Origin: Strigamia acuminata
Taxonomy: Eukaryota > Arthropoda > Chilopoda > Geophilomorpha > Linotaeniidae
Length of the DNA: 64,000 bases
Assembly: GCA_949358305.1 (NCBI GenBank)
Contig: OX442319.1
Coordinates: forward strand, 10,664,001 to 10,728,000
Direction of reading: 5' to 3'
The notes under the pieces are model-generated. The model saw only the letters and a program-made list of their open reading frames with translations. It was not told the origin of the DNA and searched no databases. A program made the position numbers and the translations under genes. Below are positions 54,191 through 64,000 of this stretch, piece after piece. Position 1 is the first letter of the stretch. Each line of letters starts with the position of its first letter.

Positions 54191-55020
54191 GGCTTTTTCC
54201 CCCTCCCTGCTTCACAGGAAGTGGGAAAATGTCAGCAGGAGGTAAAAGAAAAAAAAATTATAGCCCTAGTGGTTCATTAGGAAGATGGGGGTGAAGTGAG
54301 GCGCCATCATTTCCTTGCTCGTTCTGCTTGGCAGACAACCTTCTACCCCCACCCCCTTCCATCCTTTGCTCCCAGTCCCAATGTGTTTAAAGTGACCAAA
54401 CAGATGAGTGGACTAAATTCACATCCCCGTGCTGCAACACACAAAAAGAAACTCGGGATAAAGACGAAGAAGGAAGAGAAAGAAAGAGAAAGAAAGAAAA
54501 AAAGAAGATTAAAATCCGGGAGAGCGGAGTGGAGAGGAGAGGAGAGGAGAGTTGAGGCTCTTGACAAACCCCTTTTCCTTTTCCCAGACGCTCGCTTGTC
54601 AACCCTCTCTTTCTTGTCGGGTATCAATCTATGGGAACGAATATTAATCAAGCTGACCCCCTTCAATCCACCTCCGCAGGGTAGTAAGGGGTTTGGGAAA
54701 CCTCTTTTTCACGTCACCCCCGCCGTCGGTTTTAGTTTTATGGGGTAATAAAGAAAGGAGATTTTATTTTCGAATAAATCACTAAATTGGCTTCTTTTCA
54801 AAATTGCTTGTAATGAAATTACGTGATTGGTGCGAATGGAGGCAATTACCGTGTCGATAAGATTTTCATTTTTTTTAAAGTTTCTGATATGCAGTTTACG
54901 CAGTTTATGCATTAATTTACCGATTTTCGCGAAATATGCAATGTAAGCGAATTTCGGCTTTTTATTCAATATAAATATATTCTATGCATTTACGCATTTA
55001 TCCGGGGTCTAAATATAAGT
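54191..55020. other. Non-coding
   Basis: A purine-rich tract (54470-54555) and a 150-codon ORF of biased composition. 54890-55010 is the second copy of the 49710-49830 segment. No gene seen. Confidence 0.4.
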
Positions 55021-55024
55021 ATAA

Positions 55025-55720
55025 AAAATAGTACAAATGTTGGATTTAACTGTACAAAAGTTGGATTTAACTGTACAAAAGTTGGATTTAACTGTACAAA
55101 AGTTGGATTTAACTGTACAAAAGTTGGATTTAACTGTACAAAAGTTGGATTTAACTGTACAAAAGTTGGATTTAACTGTACCAAAGTTGGATTAAACTGT
55201 ACAAAAGTTGGATTAAACTGTACAAAAGTTGGATTTAACTGTACAAAAGTTGGATTTAACTGTACAAAAGTTGGATTTAACTGTACAAAAGTTAGATTTA
55301 ACTGTACAAAAGTTGGATTTAACTGTACAAAAGTTGGATTTAACTGTACAAAAGTTGGATTTAACTGTACAAAAGTTGGATTTAACTGTACAAAAGTTGG
55401 ATTTAACTGTACAAAAGTTGGATTTAACTGTACAAAAGTTGGATTTAACTGTACAAAAGTTGGATTTAACGGTACAAAAGTTGGATTTAACTGTACAAAA
55501 GTTGCATTCAGCTGTACAAATGTTGGATTTAACTGTACAAATGTTGGATTTAACTGTACAAAAGTTGGATTTAACTGTACAAAAGTTAGATTTAACTGTA
55601 CAGTTGTACAATTGTTGGCTTTAGTTGTATAATTGTAGGATTTAGTTGTATAATTGTAAGATTTAGTTGTATAATTGTTGGATTTAACTGTACAGTTGTT
55701 GGATTCAGCTATACCTTTAT
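55025..55720. repeat. 21-bp minisatellite, about 30 copies
   Basis: Unit TTGGATTTAACTGTACAAAAG, exact 21 bp. Because the period is a multiple of three, several frames stay open (for example a Thr-Phe-Val-Gln-Leu-Asn-Pro heptad on minus), but this is not a gene. Confidence 0.95.
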
Positions 55721-56589
55721 TGGACTTACAGTAGCTGTACAATTGCTGCACTTGACAACAAATTGTTAAGATTTTCTTGGACCCAACAATTATTGTAGTT
55801 AATTCAAACTGTCAAATTTTGCTGTAAACTTGTACAATCGTTGAATACAATCGTTGAAGTTGACTTCAAGCTAAATAAAAACAACCAACACCACACCAAC
55901 TCTCCCCAAAACCAAAATACCCAAAACCCTTTGAACTCAACAACCTTGAAATAAAAAAAAAAACAACAAAAAAAAAACAACAAAACAAAACCCTGACAGA
56001 TTTACACAACAGGAAACATTGAACTTTCTAAAACAATCCCAAAGAGGGAGACACAAAGAAAGGAAAAACTGCCTGAAAAGAAAAAGGGTCCTTTTCCCAC
56101 GTAACCCTTTGACTACAACTCAACCTGAGACGCCCAAAAAACCTTTTTCAACTGACCCGATTTGAACTCGTTCACAACAAACCCACTTTACACGGAAAGA
56201 AGGGGGTGAGCGACGAAGGAATTTATGAAATCCCAACGTCTACTTTTTTGTTGTAAAAACCACCCCCCGACACCCCCCCAACCCCGTTCTACACCCTCCC
56301 CGTCAAAACAAACTCATCACAATGAGGATTTGCTTCTCCCTTCTGCCATTCAAGTGTTTACTAGCGGCCATGACAGTCTTAATCCTTTCATTTCACGATG
56401 AATAACCCCTTCAAGCAGAGACTTAAGGGAGGGTAAGCAAAATGGGCGAAGGGAGTTGGAGTTGCATGCAAAGCACATACACACAACAGGACACCGTCTC
56501 TTTCCATGCTTGCCCCGCTATTCTCTCACCTTTTCAATGGGATAATCGAGGACACAATAAGTAAGAGAGGAAGAGGTGGTGGAAAAAAA
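55721..56589. other. Non-coding, A/C-rich then mixed
   Basis: 55870-56300 is A/C-rich. No ORF or RNA seen. Confidence 0.4.
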
Positions 56590-57790
56590 TTATTAAATCT
56601 TTCGCTATTTTCTTGTCAACATTTTTGTACATTCGATTAAGAGCTGCCCTCAAATAAGAGCTGCGGTACACAGTTTGCGGCAGCAACTTTTCCGTTGAGT
56701 ACAGAGATAAAATGTTTTCATCGATGTTTGGATATTTCTTTATTATTATTTATTTATTTATTATTATTAAATCTTTCGCTATTTTCTTGTCAACATTTTT
56801 GGACATTCGATTAAGAGCTGCCCTCAAATAAGAGCCGTGGTATACGGTTTGCGGCAGCGACTTTTCCGTTATAGTTACGGTTACGTTTGTGTTATAAATA
56901 GTGTAACGGAGAAGAGGAAAATTATGATTTGCAGTATGCAATTTTCCCGAATTTATTCCTACTCGATGATTCCTGGAAATTTTAGGATTAACTCTTCGTT
57001 GCCATGGTTTTATGAAAGAAATAATAAGAGGTTTCATTAAATGAGCGATTATTGTGATTAGTTGATTATTGCAATAATCATAATCACTCAATTATTGAGG
57101 GTCCAACAAAAATCTGATTATGTAATTATTGGGACGATGGGCGGAATTGTTTAAATTTTAACCTAAATACGTAGCAATTGTTTAAAAAAAGTTTCTATAA
57201 ATAATAATTGCAACTACTTAACTCGTTTCATGTGTTCAGTTTAACCTAAACTGAGCAGACTTTGTTAAATTATGACCTTGTGTAGTTGAAGCGGGTCTGG
57301 CGCCGCCATGTTGGTTTCAGTCGAGAAAGCACTTATAATCGGACCAAGTTAGCAGAAAATCATGGTTTGGGGTGATTACTTGATTAGTTGCTTAGTTGTT
57401 TATTTGATGAAATGATTATTCTCGGGATTGGTTGAATCCAGTCACATGACACATCAAGTAATCAACTAATCAAAGTGATCAAAGTAATCAACTAATCGCT
57501 CATTTAATAAAACTCCTTATTATTTAAAGAATTAAACTTACGGATAAGATATTACGTGTGCCTGTTCTCTTGATGTGGAGAATTGCAAATGGTGGCAATC
57601 ACAAGTAATCGCCATTTGAAATTTTTTGGCAATGACTAAATAGCGGAAAATTACCGGATTGATTGCGCTATTTCCAGTTATACAGTAAGCTAAGTTCTAG
57701 TTTTGACTTTTCCGCTACACTTATACGTGTATCAAGAGTTTTTATAAGGGAAAAGTCGCTGCCGCAAACTGTGTAGTACGGTATTTTTAA
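56590..57790. mobile_element. Nested inverted-repeat element(s)
   Basis: GTTTGCGGCAGCGACTTTTC at 56850-56870 is inverted at 57747-57772. A partial tandem duplicate of its left side is at 56590-56700. Inside, ATTAAATGAGCGATTA with about 36 bp of flank (57010-57050) is inverted at 57490-57530, enclosing ATTAGTTGATTA words. Two MITE-like elements, one inside the other. Confidence 0.55.
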
Positions 57791-58074
57791 CATACCGAAC
57801 GTTGAAAGTACGCTATGTTAGTTACGTTACATACAGAAATATATTATTTTTTCATGAAAAACGGAAATTATATTCCCATCTAGCATAATTCAATTGTTAG
57901 ACTGTGAAGCGATTCTGTCTTGCAATCGTGGGGCCATCCATGCCCAAAAAAGACACAAAATGACGTCATTTTGCAGGCAAATGGCGGCAGCATTGTTCTT
58001 TGATGATCTTTCATTTGCTCGAAAAAAAGATTTAGCATTGCAGATTTACAACAAACTTATAAAACATTTTCCAC
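57791..58074. other. Non-coding
   Basis: No supported feature. A small ORF from 57894 runs into the array and is not coding. Confidence 0.4.
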
Positions 58075-58500
58075 ACAATTATACAATAACTCTTCAACAA
58101 TTTACAAAAACTCTTCAACACATTTACAACATCTCTTCAACGCATTTATAACAACTCTTCAACTTATTTACAACAACTCTAACAATTTATAACATCTCTT
58201 CAACACATTTACAACAACTCTTCAACAATTTACAACAACTCTTCAACAAATTACAACAACTCTTCAACACATTTACAACAACTCTTCAACAATTTACAAC
58301 AACTCACAACAACTCTTCAACAAGTTACAACAACTCTTCAACAATTTACAACAACTCTTCAACAAGTTACAACAACTCTTCAACATAGTTACAACAACTC
58401 TTCAACAACTTACAACAACTCTTCAACAACTTACAACAACTCTTCAACACATTTACAACAACTCTTCAACACATTTGCAACAAATCTTCACCACAAGCAA
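58075..58500. repeat. 21-bp minisatellite
   Basis: Unit CAACTCTTCAACAATTTACAA with CAAGTTACAA and ACATTTACAA variants, about 19 copies. Confidence 0.9.
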
Positions 58501-61185
58501 AATCACAACGAAAAAAAATATTTTTTCCAACACACAACACTCCCACAACATCCCTCAAACAAAACCAAAACCAACCACCACTCCATCTTTAAACTTCCGA
58601 ACGCCTTTATCAAATAACACAATCCTTTCCTGTTGCCAATTCCCCAGACTCGAATCAACCCAAAACCGTAAACATTCAGCGACAAAATATCCCGAGGAAA
58701 CTCGATCCAATTGGAATTTCCAGCCGCAATTCAATCCCAATTCAAAGAACCCAACTAGCAAAAAACAAACAAACATACATTTCACCTTTAAACACCGCAC
58801 ATTACATTCAACACACAAATAACATAAAATAAAATAATTCCCCATTTACCACTTCCCATCGCCCCCTGCGAACAGAAAGGAGAAAAAAACTCCAGAATTT
58901 AATCCCTCGCCTTCGAAAAAAATATTTTCAAGTACGCCTTCATTGTACTTGTGTTTACGGTGGCTTATTTTATGATCACGGATGAATAGGATACCAAAAA
59001 GGGGGGCAAAGAGAGAAAGACCAATGAAGGGGTTGGGGTAGGCTATAAAATGGGAAGATGGAGGGAGCGAATCACCAGTACCCTTTGGTTTGGAATCCCT
59101 AGAGCGAAGAAAAAGTTGAATAGCAACGCAAATTCTGCCTCTTACAAGCCCTCAACAGGGTGGAGAATAAAGTTAAAAGGGTTGAGGTAGAAACCCTGGA
59201 TGTTATGCGGGTTTATTTAAAAAGAAATTTATTTTTTGAGGTTTTTTTGTTTTCGACGGAGTTTTTAGGGTTTTGATGCGGCCGGAGGTCGGTTGTTGTC
59301 CGCGTGAAATCACACCTAACGTCGGTGAAGTTGTGTTTGTTTTATTTTTTTTGGTTTTTAGTTGTTTTAGTGTCACTCAGTGTTCATTAGAGTCATTTAG
59401 GATAATTTTAGAATTTTTTTAGTGGGAAAAAAATTGAATTTTTAATTTTTTTAAAAAAATTTTTCGACGGGAGTTTGAAATTGGCCGCGGCGTAAAACCG
59501 ACCATTTGCCGCATGTTTAGAGCTTTATTTCGTCAGAATTAATTTCCACTCGTTTGCAACATAACTAAAACTTAAAATAAAATAAAATCCTATATTTTTA
59601 ATTTTTAATTTAAAAAAAAAAAAATTGGCCGGAAATTTGAAATTCCAGCTGCGGCACAAAGCCAACCATTTGCCGCACTAAATCACCTCAACCGCCGATC
59701 CCACAAAATCCTCAAAAAACCCCCCAAAAACAATTTTTCCCACCCCCAAACTAAATTCCCCACCAAAAACAAACCCATAACCCAATCTCCAACCATTTAA
59801 TAAAAAAAAAAAACCAAAATTTCAAAATTAAACTCCCACCGCAACTTCGACTCAATCCCAGCGGCACACACCCCACCACCTCCCGCCCAAAACCGCCCCA
59901 CCTCCCGTCGCCGCACCAAAACCTCCCCCAAACCCATTCCCATTCCCCCACCGCCACTTTCCACTCTTCCAAGGGTCACAAGGTTCCCGTGTGGTATCAC
60001 TGGGCCAGTTAAATTTACGAGCTCGGCTTCAAAGAGGCCAGATGGCTCATGGACATTAAGAGTGGCAAAACTACTCCAAAGAGCTCCACCTGGCGCCCGT
60101 TTCGAGCTCGTATATAATCTCAGTGACCCACATCTCCCCACTTGTCACGTCTTAGTTCCTTCCTTCCTGTTATTCACAAGTTGAATGACCGTCCTTTAAC
60201 GAGAGTTATGCAACCAAACGTCCAGCAAAAAGGCCCAAAATTCCATATAAATCTCCCTTACCCCCTTTCAAACGCACCAAAACTGACCGCCGAGGTAAAG
60301 GACCTCTTGTCCACTCTTGACAACACTTTATTTTTACCCCCACCTTTATCCCTGCCCCTAAAACCAACACCTACAAGGTCAGCTAGGTCGTTTGCCTCCG
60401 CAAATCCCTTTGTTTTTCTCCACTCGCTAAATTTAACCACAACAAATAACCTGGTGACAAGTTTTGACATTTCTCTACTTAATGGCGTCTTTATTTACAC
60501 TCTGCGCAACGCCCACTTGGAAAAGTGTTAATTTTATGGAAATTAAGAAATTAAATTATTATTTTTTTTTTGTGGTTTGACCAGTGACCACACCCAGTTT
60601 TTTTTTTTTTTTTTTAAATGAAAATTCTCCGAGTGAAAGTAAACAAACTGGTTTGTTGGTCACGTGGTGGCAAGATGGCGGGTTGGGAGGATTGGGTGGA
60701 GTGTTTGTGTGGGTGGGGGGAATTTTTTTGGGGTTTTTTAGAGTGGGTTAAAACGAGAGGAATGAGGAGAAAAGGCGCAGAAAAGAGGCACATTTTGAGG
60801 GCGCTCACTTCGGTCGATAAACTGCAGTGACGGTCGATGACCCCCCCTCCCGTTTTCTGGATCCGAAAACTGGAAAAGTGTCATTGACCCAAGCGCGCAT
60901 ATAGAAAAGAGAGTCACTGGAGATTACCAATCAAAAATCGTGGCATTTTCACCTTAAATGACTGCGAAAAATTGAGAGAAATCGTAAATTTTAATTTTTG
61001 CAAAAATTGCATTGCATTATTTTTTTTTTTTTTTTAAATTTAAAAAAAAAATAATGCAGAAAAATTAAAAATTGCAAATTTACAATGCACAATATTTTTT
61101 TTTTCTTCAAAAATTAAATTTTTTTATAAACTTTAGTAAAATTGCATTAAAATTGCAAAAAAATGGCAAATTGTTATTAAAATGA
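58501..61185. other. Non-coding, skewed low-complexity blocks
   Basis: Contains a TATAAAA word at 59044-59050, G/T-rich 59220-59630, and A/C-rich 59640-59985. The GC-balanced block 59990-60130 is open on minus (ALWSSFATLNVHEPSGLFEA) but has no convincing splice sites. G-rich 60650-60830. No gene I can support. Confidence 0.35.
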
Positions 61186-61460
61186 GTCAAAAGACGTTAA
61201 AATTGCCATAAAATGCATTAAATTGGCCTTAAAATGCAATAAACTTGCTTTAAAATGCATTAAATTTGCCTTAAAATGCATTAAATTTGTCTTAAAATAA
61301 ATTAATTTTGTCTTAAAATACATTAAATTTGCTTTGAAAAGCATTAAATTTGTCTAAAATGCATTAAAATTGTCTAAAATGCATTAAAATTGTCTAAAAT
61401 GCATTAAAATTGTCTAAAATGCATTAAATGTGTCTAAAATACATTAAATTCAATTAAAAC
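61186..61460. repeat. 20-bp minisatellite
   Basis: Unit GCATTAAAATTGTCTAAAAT, exact 20 bp at 61340-61440, degenerate on the left. Confidence 0.9.
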
Positions 61461-62157
61461 ACATAAAATTTGACCTAAAACGCATAAAATCCCCCACAAA
61501 ACGCATAAAATCCCCTATAAAACCCCAAAAAAATCCCTTAAAACGCATTAAATTAAATCAAACCACCAAAATAATGAAACAAACACCTGCCCTTACCTTC
61601 TCCCAATCCGACCAGCACGCGAATTCCTACCACGAACCACTCTGTGCCTTCTAACTCTCATCACCATCTCAACAACCACTTGTGCGCGCCGCCATTAAAA
61701 ACCAAAAAACCAAAAATGCAAAAATCTCCAAAGCCAAACGAAGAGCGAGCTCAGATTTCTCTCTCTCGCTCACATACGCAGCGGTCACACACCCGCCCGG
61801 CTGCTGACTGTAATAACTGTTCAACTTGTTCACTTCACCAGTGAGAAAGAACTCAGAACTGGGAAGCCAAGTGGTGAGTAAGTGAGGGCGAGAGAGATCA
61901 TTCACATCTTGTCTCTCGTACCGTCCAAAAGGCCAAGCGTTTCATTGCACCTTTACTCTTAATCGTGCTCAACTTCTTCACCTTTGTCCTGTTCACCTCC
62001 CACTTTATCAGTTCCCCAGCTTGTAAATTAAATTAAATCTTTATAATTACTCCACGAAATTAATTGAACGGCTGAAAATATTGAGTGGCATTTTTAAATC
62101 TTTTTTACGATTTCTCTCGTTTTAATCTCGTTTTATTCGGATTGCACTTCGTTCTAG
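61461..62157. other. Promoter-like GC-rich block
   Basis: 61600-61950 is GC-richer with TCTCTCTCTCGCTCAC pyrimidine runs typical of arthropod promoters. A plus frame at about 61916-62025 encodes a hydrophobic stretch (FIAPLLLIVLNFFTFVLF) before a GTAAAT site, but its phase does not join the exon at 62158. Confidence 0.3.
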
Positions 62158-62228
62158 CGGGGTGACGAGGAAGTGTGCTGCGACTCGATTGCCACCTGCT
62201 TGCCTGATCAGCTGGAACACCTGGACAG
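62158..62228 (+). CDS. Candidate internal exon of an unseen gene
   Basis: 71-base open segment between TTCTAG acceptor and GTGAGAAAC donor, reading RGDEEVCCDSIATCLPDQLE then HLD. It is GC-richer than its flanks. Good splice sites and coding-like composition, but no linked exon found and no family recognised. Confidence 0.35.
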
Positions 62229-62673
62229 GTGAGAAACAGCTGCTGTTTGACACACTCCACCTCGATTAGATCAAATTGCACCAAAGTTAATGGGAGAAGA
62301 GCCAATTTTGGACCAAAAAAAAAATAAAAAACTTTTCACTTTTGTTGGTATTTGTTGGTCGGTTTTTTGGCGGAAGTTAACCTGGAACGGCCAATCATTG
62401 ACTGGCCATATCATTGACTCCGTTTCTCCACTTCGCTGCCGCCTTAGCGCAAGAAAGGCATCTTGTTGACAAGATAACATTTATAACATAAAACACCATT
62501 AATGGGAGCGTCGTCGACAGTTTTGCACGGGCAGTTGACATGGACCCATGAGCATAGGGGGCCCATGGAGGATAAAAAAATGTTTTCTTGAAATAATGTA
62601 ATAATATTGCATGTTAAAGGGGCCATCAACTAAACTTGCACACAGGCCCATTGACTTCTTGCTCAGTATTGGA
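62229..62673. other. Non-coding
   Basis: No gene or repeat recognised. Confidence 0.4.
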
Positions 62674-63158
62674 TAAGGTTTCTGTTTCCCCGCCTTTTTA
62701 AAATTCCAGGTTCCCGGTACCAAAATGGCCGGTACTCCCGGGAAATCGGTACTCCCAGGACTAAAAAAGGTCAGGCAATAGGCGAAAAAAAATGGCAAAA
62801 TATGGTCGTTTATCGTCAGAAATAGCCATTATTAGCCATTTTTCATGGTAAAAATGGCTGTTTTCCATCAAAAGTAGCCGTTTTTCGTCAAAAATGGTCG
62901 TTTTTGATCAAGAATGGCCGTTTTTGATCAAGAATGGCCGTTTTTGGTCGAAAATAGCCATTTTTAGCCATGTTTGGCCATTTTTTGTTAAAAATGGCCA
63001 TTTGAAACATTACAAAATATAGAATGACGAAAATGACGTTTCAGCAACAAATTTTTGACGAAACCGGTTTTTCTCCAATTTCCCAGTTCCTGGTACCGTG
63101 ATTTCTCACCGGAATTCCCGGGAAATCGGTACCCCGGTTTACCGGTACCGAAACCCTA
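62674..63158. mobile_element. hAT-like MITE, 485 bp
   Basis: Flanked by a perfect 8-bp duplication GTATTGGA (62666-62673 and 63159-63166). Ends TAAGGTTTC and GAAACCCTA form short imperfect inverted repeats. Interior has GGTACC/CCCGGGAAATCGGTAC words at both sides and a 20-bp array (GTTTTTGATCAAGAATGGCC) in the middle. No transposase. Confidence 0.75.
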
Positions 63159-63166
63159 GTATTGGA

Positions 63167-64000
63167 CAGTTGGGACGTCGAAGAAGATCAAACAGACCGC
63201 AAAAAAAATTCTTTGAAATTGTATTGCGATGTATTGCATTTTAATTTTAATATCGGCGCAGGTATTGGTATCAGCCGATATTCGGTTGCCAATTATCGGT
63301 ATCGGCGATATTGCAAAATATCGACATCGGTCAATGTCTAGTTTTTACTACCAAATTCAAAATGGCCATCTCTGGAGTTAGATCGACGATCAGACTTTCA
63401 AGTGTTATAAACACGTTCAGGCGAAGCATCCACCTCCCAAAGTGCGAATAAATGCTAAAAAATGTTTAAATAAGAGGGCCACAACCACAATTCCCTGGTA
63501 GTGGTCACCTTTTTATAGTCTAACACCACTAGACCGCCATGCAAACAATTCATTCACGAAGGGTTATTGATGTTTACGCACTTCTTTGTAATTCTTGGCA
63601 TAACGGCTTTGGAGTAGACTAGAGTTTTTGATTACAGAAGATTACAGACCACATCCCGCCTTCAAACCCACGCATTTTGCTGACCTTTTCATTTTCCATT
63701 CCACCTACAACTGAGTGGATACAACTTATTCATTCATCCAGTGAAGTGTCAAATCAAATGACTTTGAACTCCACAGCAAAGAAAATGTACATATTTTTAA
63801 ATGCCTAATTTGATTATTGTTTACCCCAGATGTATTTCAATTTCTGCAACAGTTCTTGCTGAAATTGCAATAAAAATAGCACATGTAATGATGACATTTA
63901 CGAAGGAAACCTTGCATTTGCACCAACAACTGAGGAAACCACCCAAGTCCCAATATTAGTGGGTTGCAGATGTTTTGCAATAAAAATTCCAACCGCACGA
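63167..64000. other. Non-coding right edge
   Basis: 63250-63345 is rich in TATCGGTATCGGC and CCGATA words, typical of a further small inverted-repeat element. No gene seen. Confidence 0.4.

Noticed and set aside
54296-54748. 150-codon plus ORF
   Set aside because: Biased Lys/Arg/Glu composition from a purine tract, with no recognisable domain.
54990-55751. 253-codon minus ORF of Thr-Phe-Val-Gln-Leu-Asn-Pro heptads
   Set aside because: Pure product of a 21-bp minisatellite. Other frames are equally open and there is no start context or non-repeat domain.
59797-60141. Minus ORF with ALWSSFATLNVHEPSGLFEA
   Set aside because: Balanced composition is interesting, but no splice sites, family or start support. 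Both strands are open.
1-64000. rRNA genes, LTR or LINE coding regions, viral insertions
   Set aside because: No rRNA-like sequence, reverse transcriptase, integrase or capsid-type motif was seen in any frame.

Overview
This is a window of animal nuclear DNA, most likely from an arthropod. Genes have GT-AG introns, several of only 50-70 bp, with AATAAA signals and TATA boxes. Products include a membrane-anchored histidine acid phosphatase, a cullin-5, two ARIH2-like RBR ubiquitin ligases, a Moody-type GPCR and an ankyrin/SOCS-box protein, plus a tRNA-Asn(GTT). The Moody-like receptor points to Ecdysozoa/Arthropoda. I cannot fix the species.

Region 1 (1-29.6 kb) is a gene-family nursery built by repeated local duplication. 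Its main component is an unrecognised, single-exon family of about 380 residues (called F380 here). There are five intact copies, all on the minus strand (2.1, 7.8, 13.0, 20.8 and 26.4 kb), plus at least six fragments. Interleaved are histidine acid phosphatase genes (one partial at the left edge, one complete nine-exon copy at 22.6-24.4 kb, and scattered exon remnants), ARIH2-like RBR genes (one intact, one frameshifted, three fragments), and a small Lys-rich nuclear-type gene at 15.4 kb whose remnants lie head-to-head with most F380 genes. Breakpoints fuse pieces of these families to each other.

Region 2 (30-37.2 kb) holds a remnant of mitochondrial EF-G2 (GFM2), an intronless but well-conserved cullin-5 (minus), a three-exon Moody-like receptor (plus) and the tRNA. 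Region 3 (37.2-47.3 kb) is mostly repeats, then an ankyrin/SOCS-box gene (minus, about six exons) whose long introns are filled with minisatellites. Region 4 (47.3-64 kb) has no convincing complete gene. It holds tandem arrays, strand-skewed low-complexity blocks, several MITE-type transposons with visible target duplications, and one candidate isolated exon.

Functional theme: cullin-5, ARIH2-like RBR ligases and a SOCS-box substrate receptor are known partners in one ubiquitin-ligase system (CRL5). All three classes occur here, and the RBR and F380 families are expanded side by side. Whether F380 proteins act with this machinery is a guess from position only. Repeat observations of note are a large set of unrelated minisatellites that nearly all have a 20-22 bp period, and recurrent GT-rich to AC-rich junctions.
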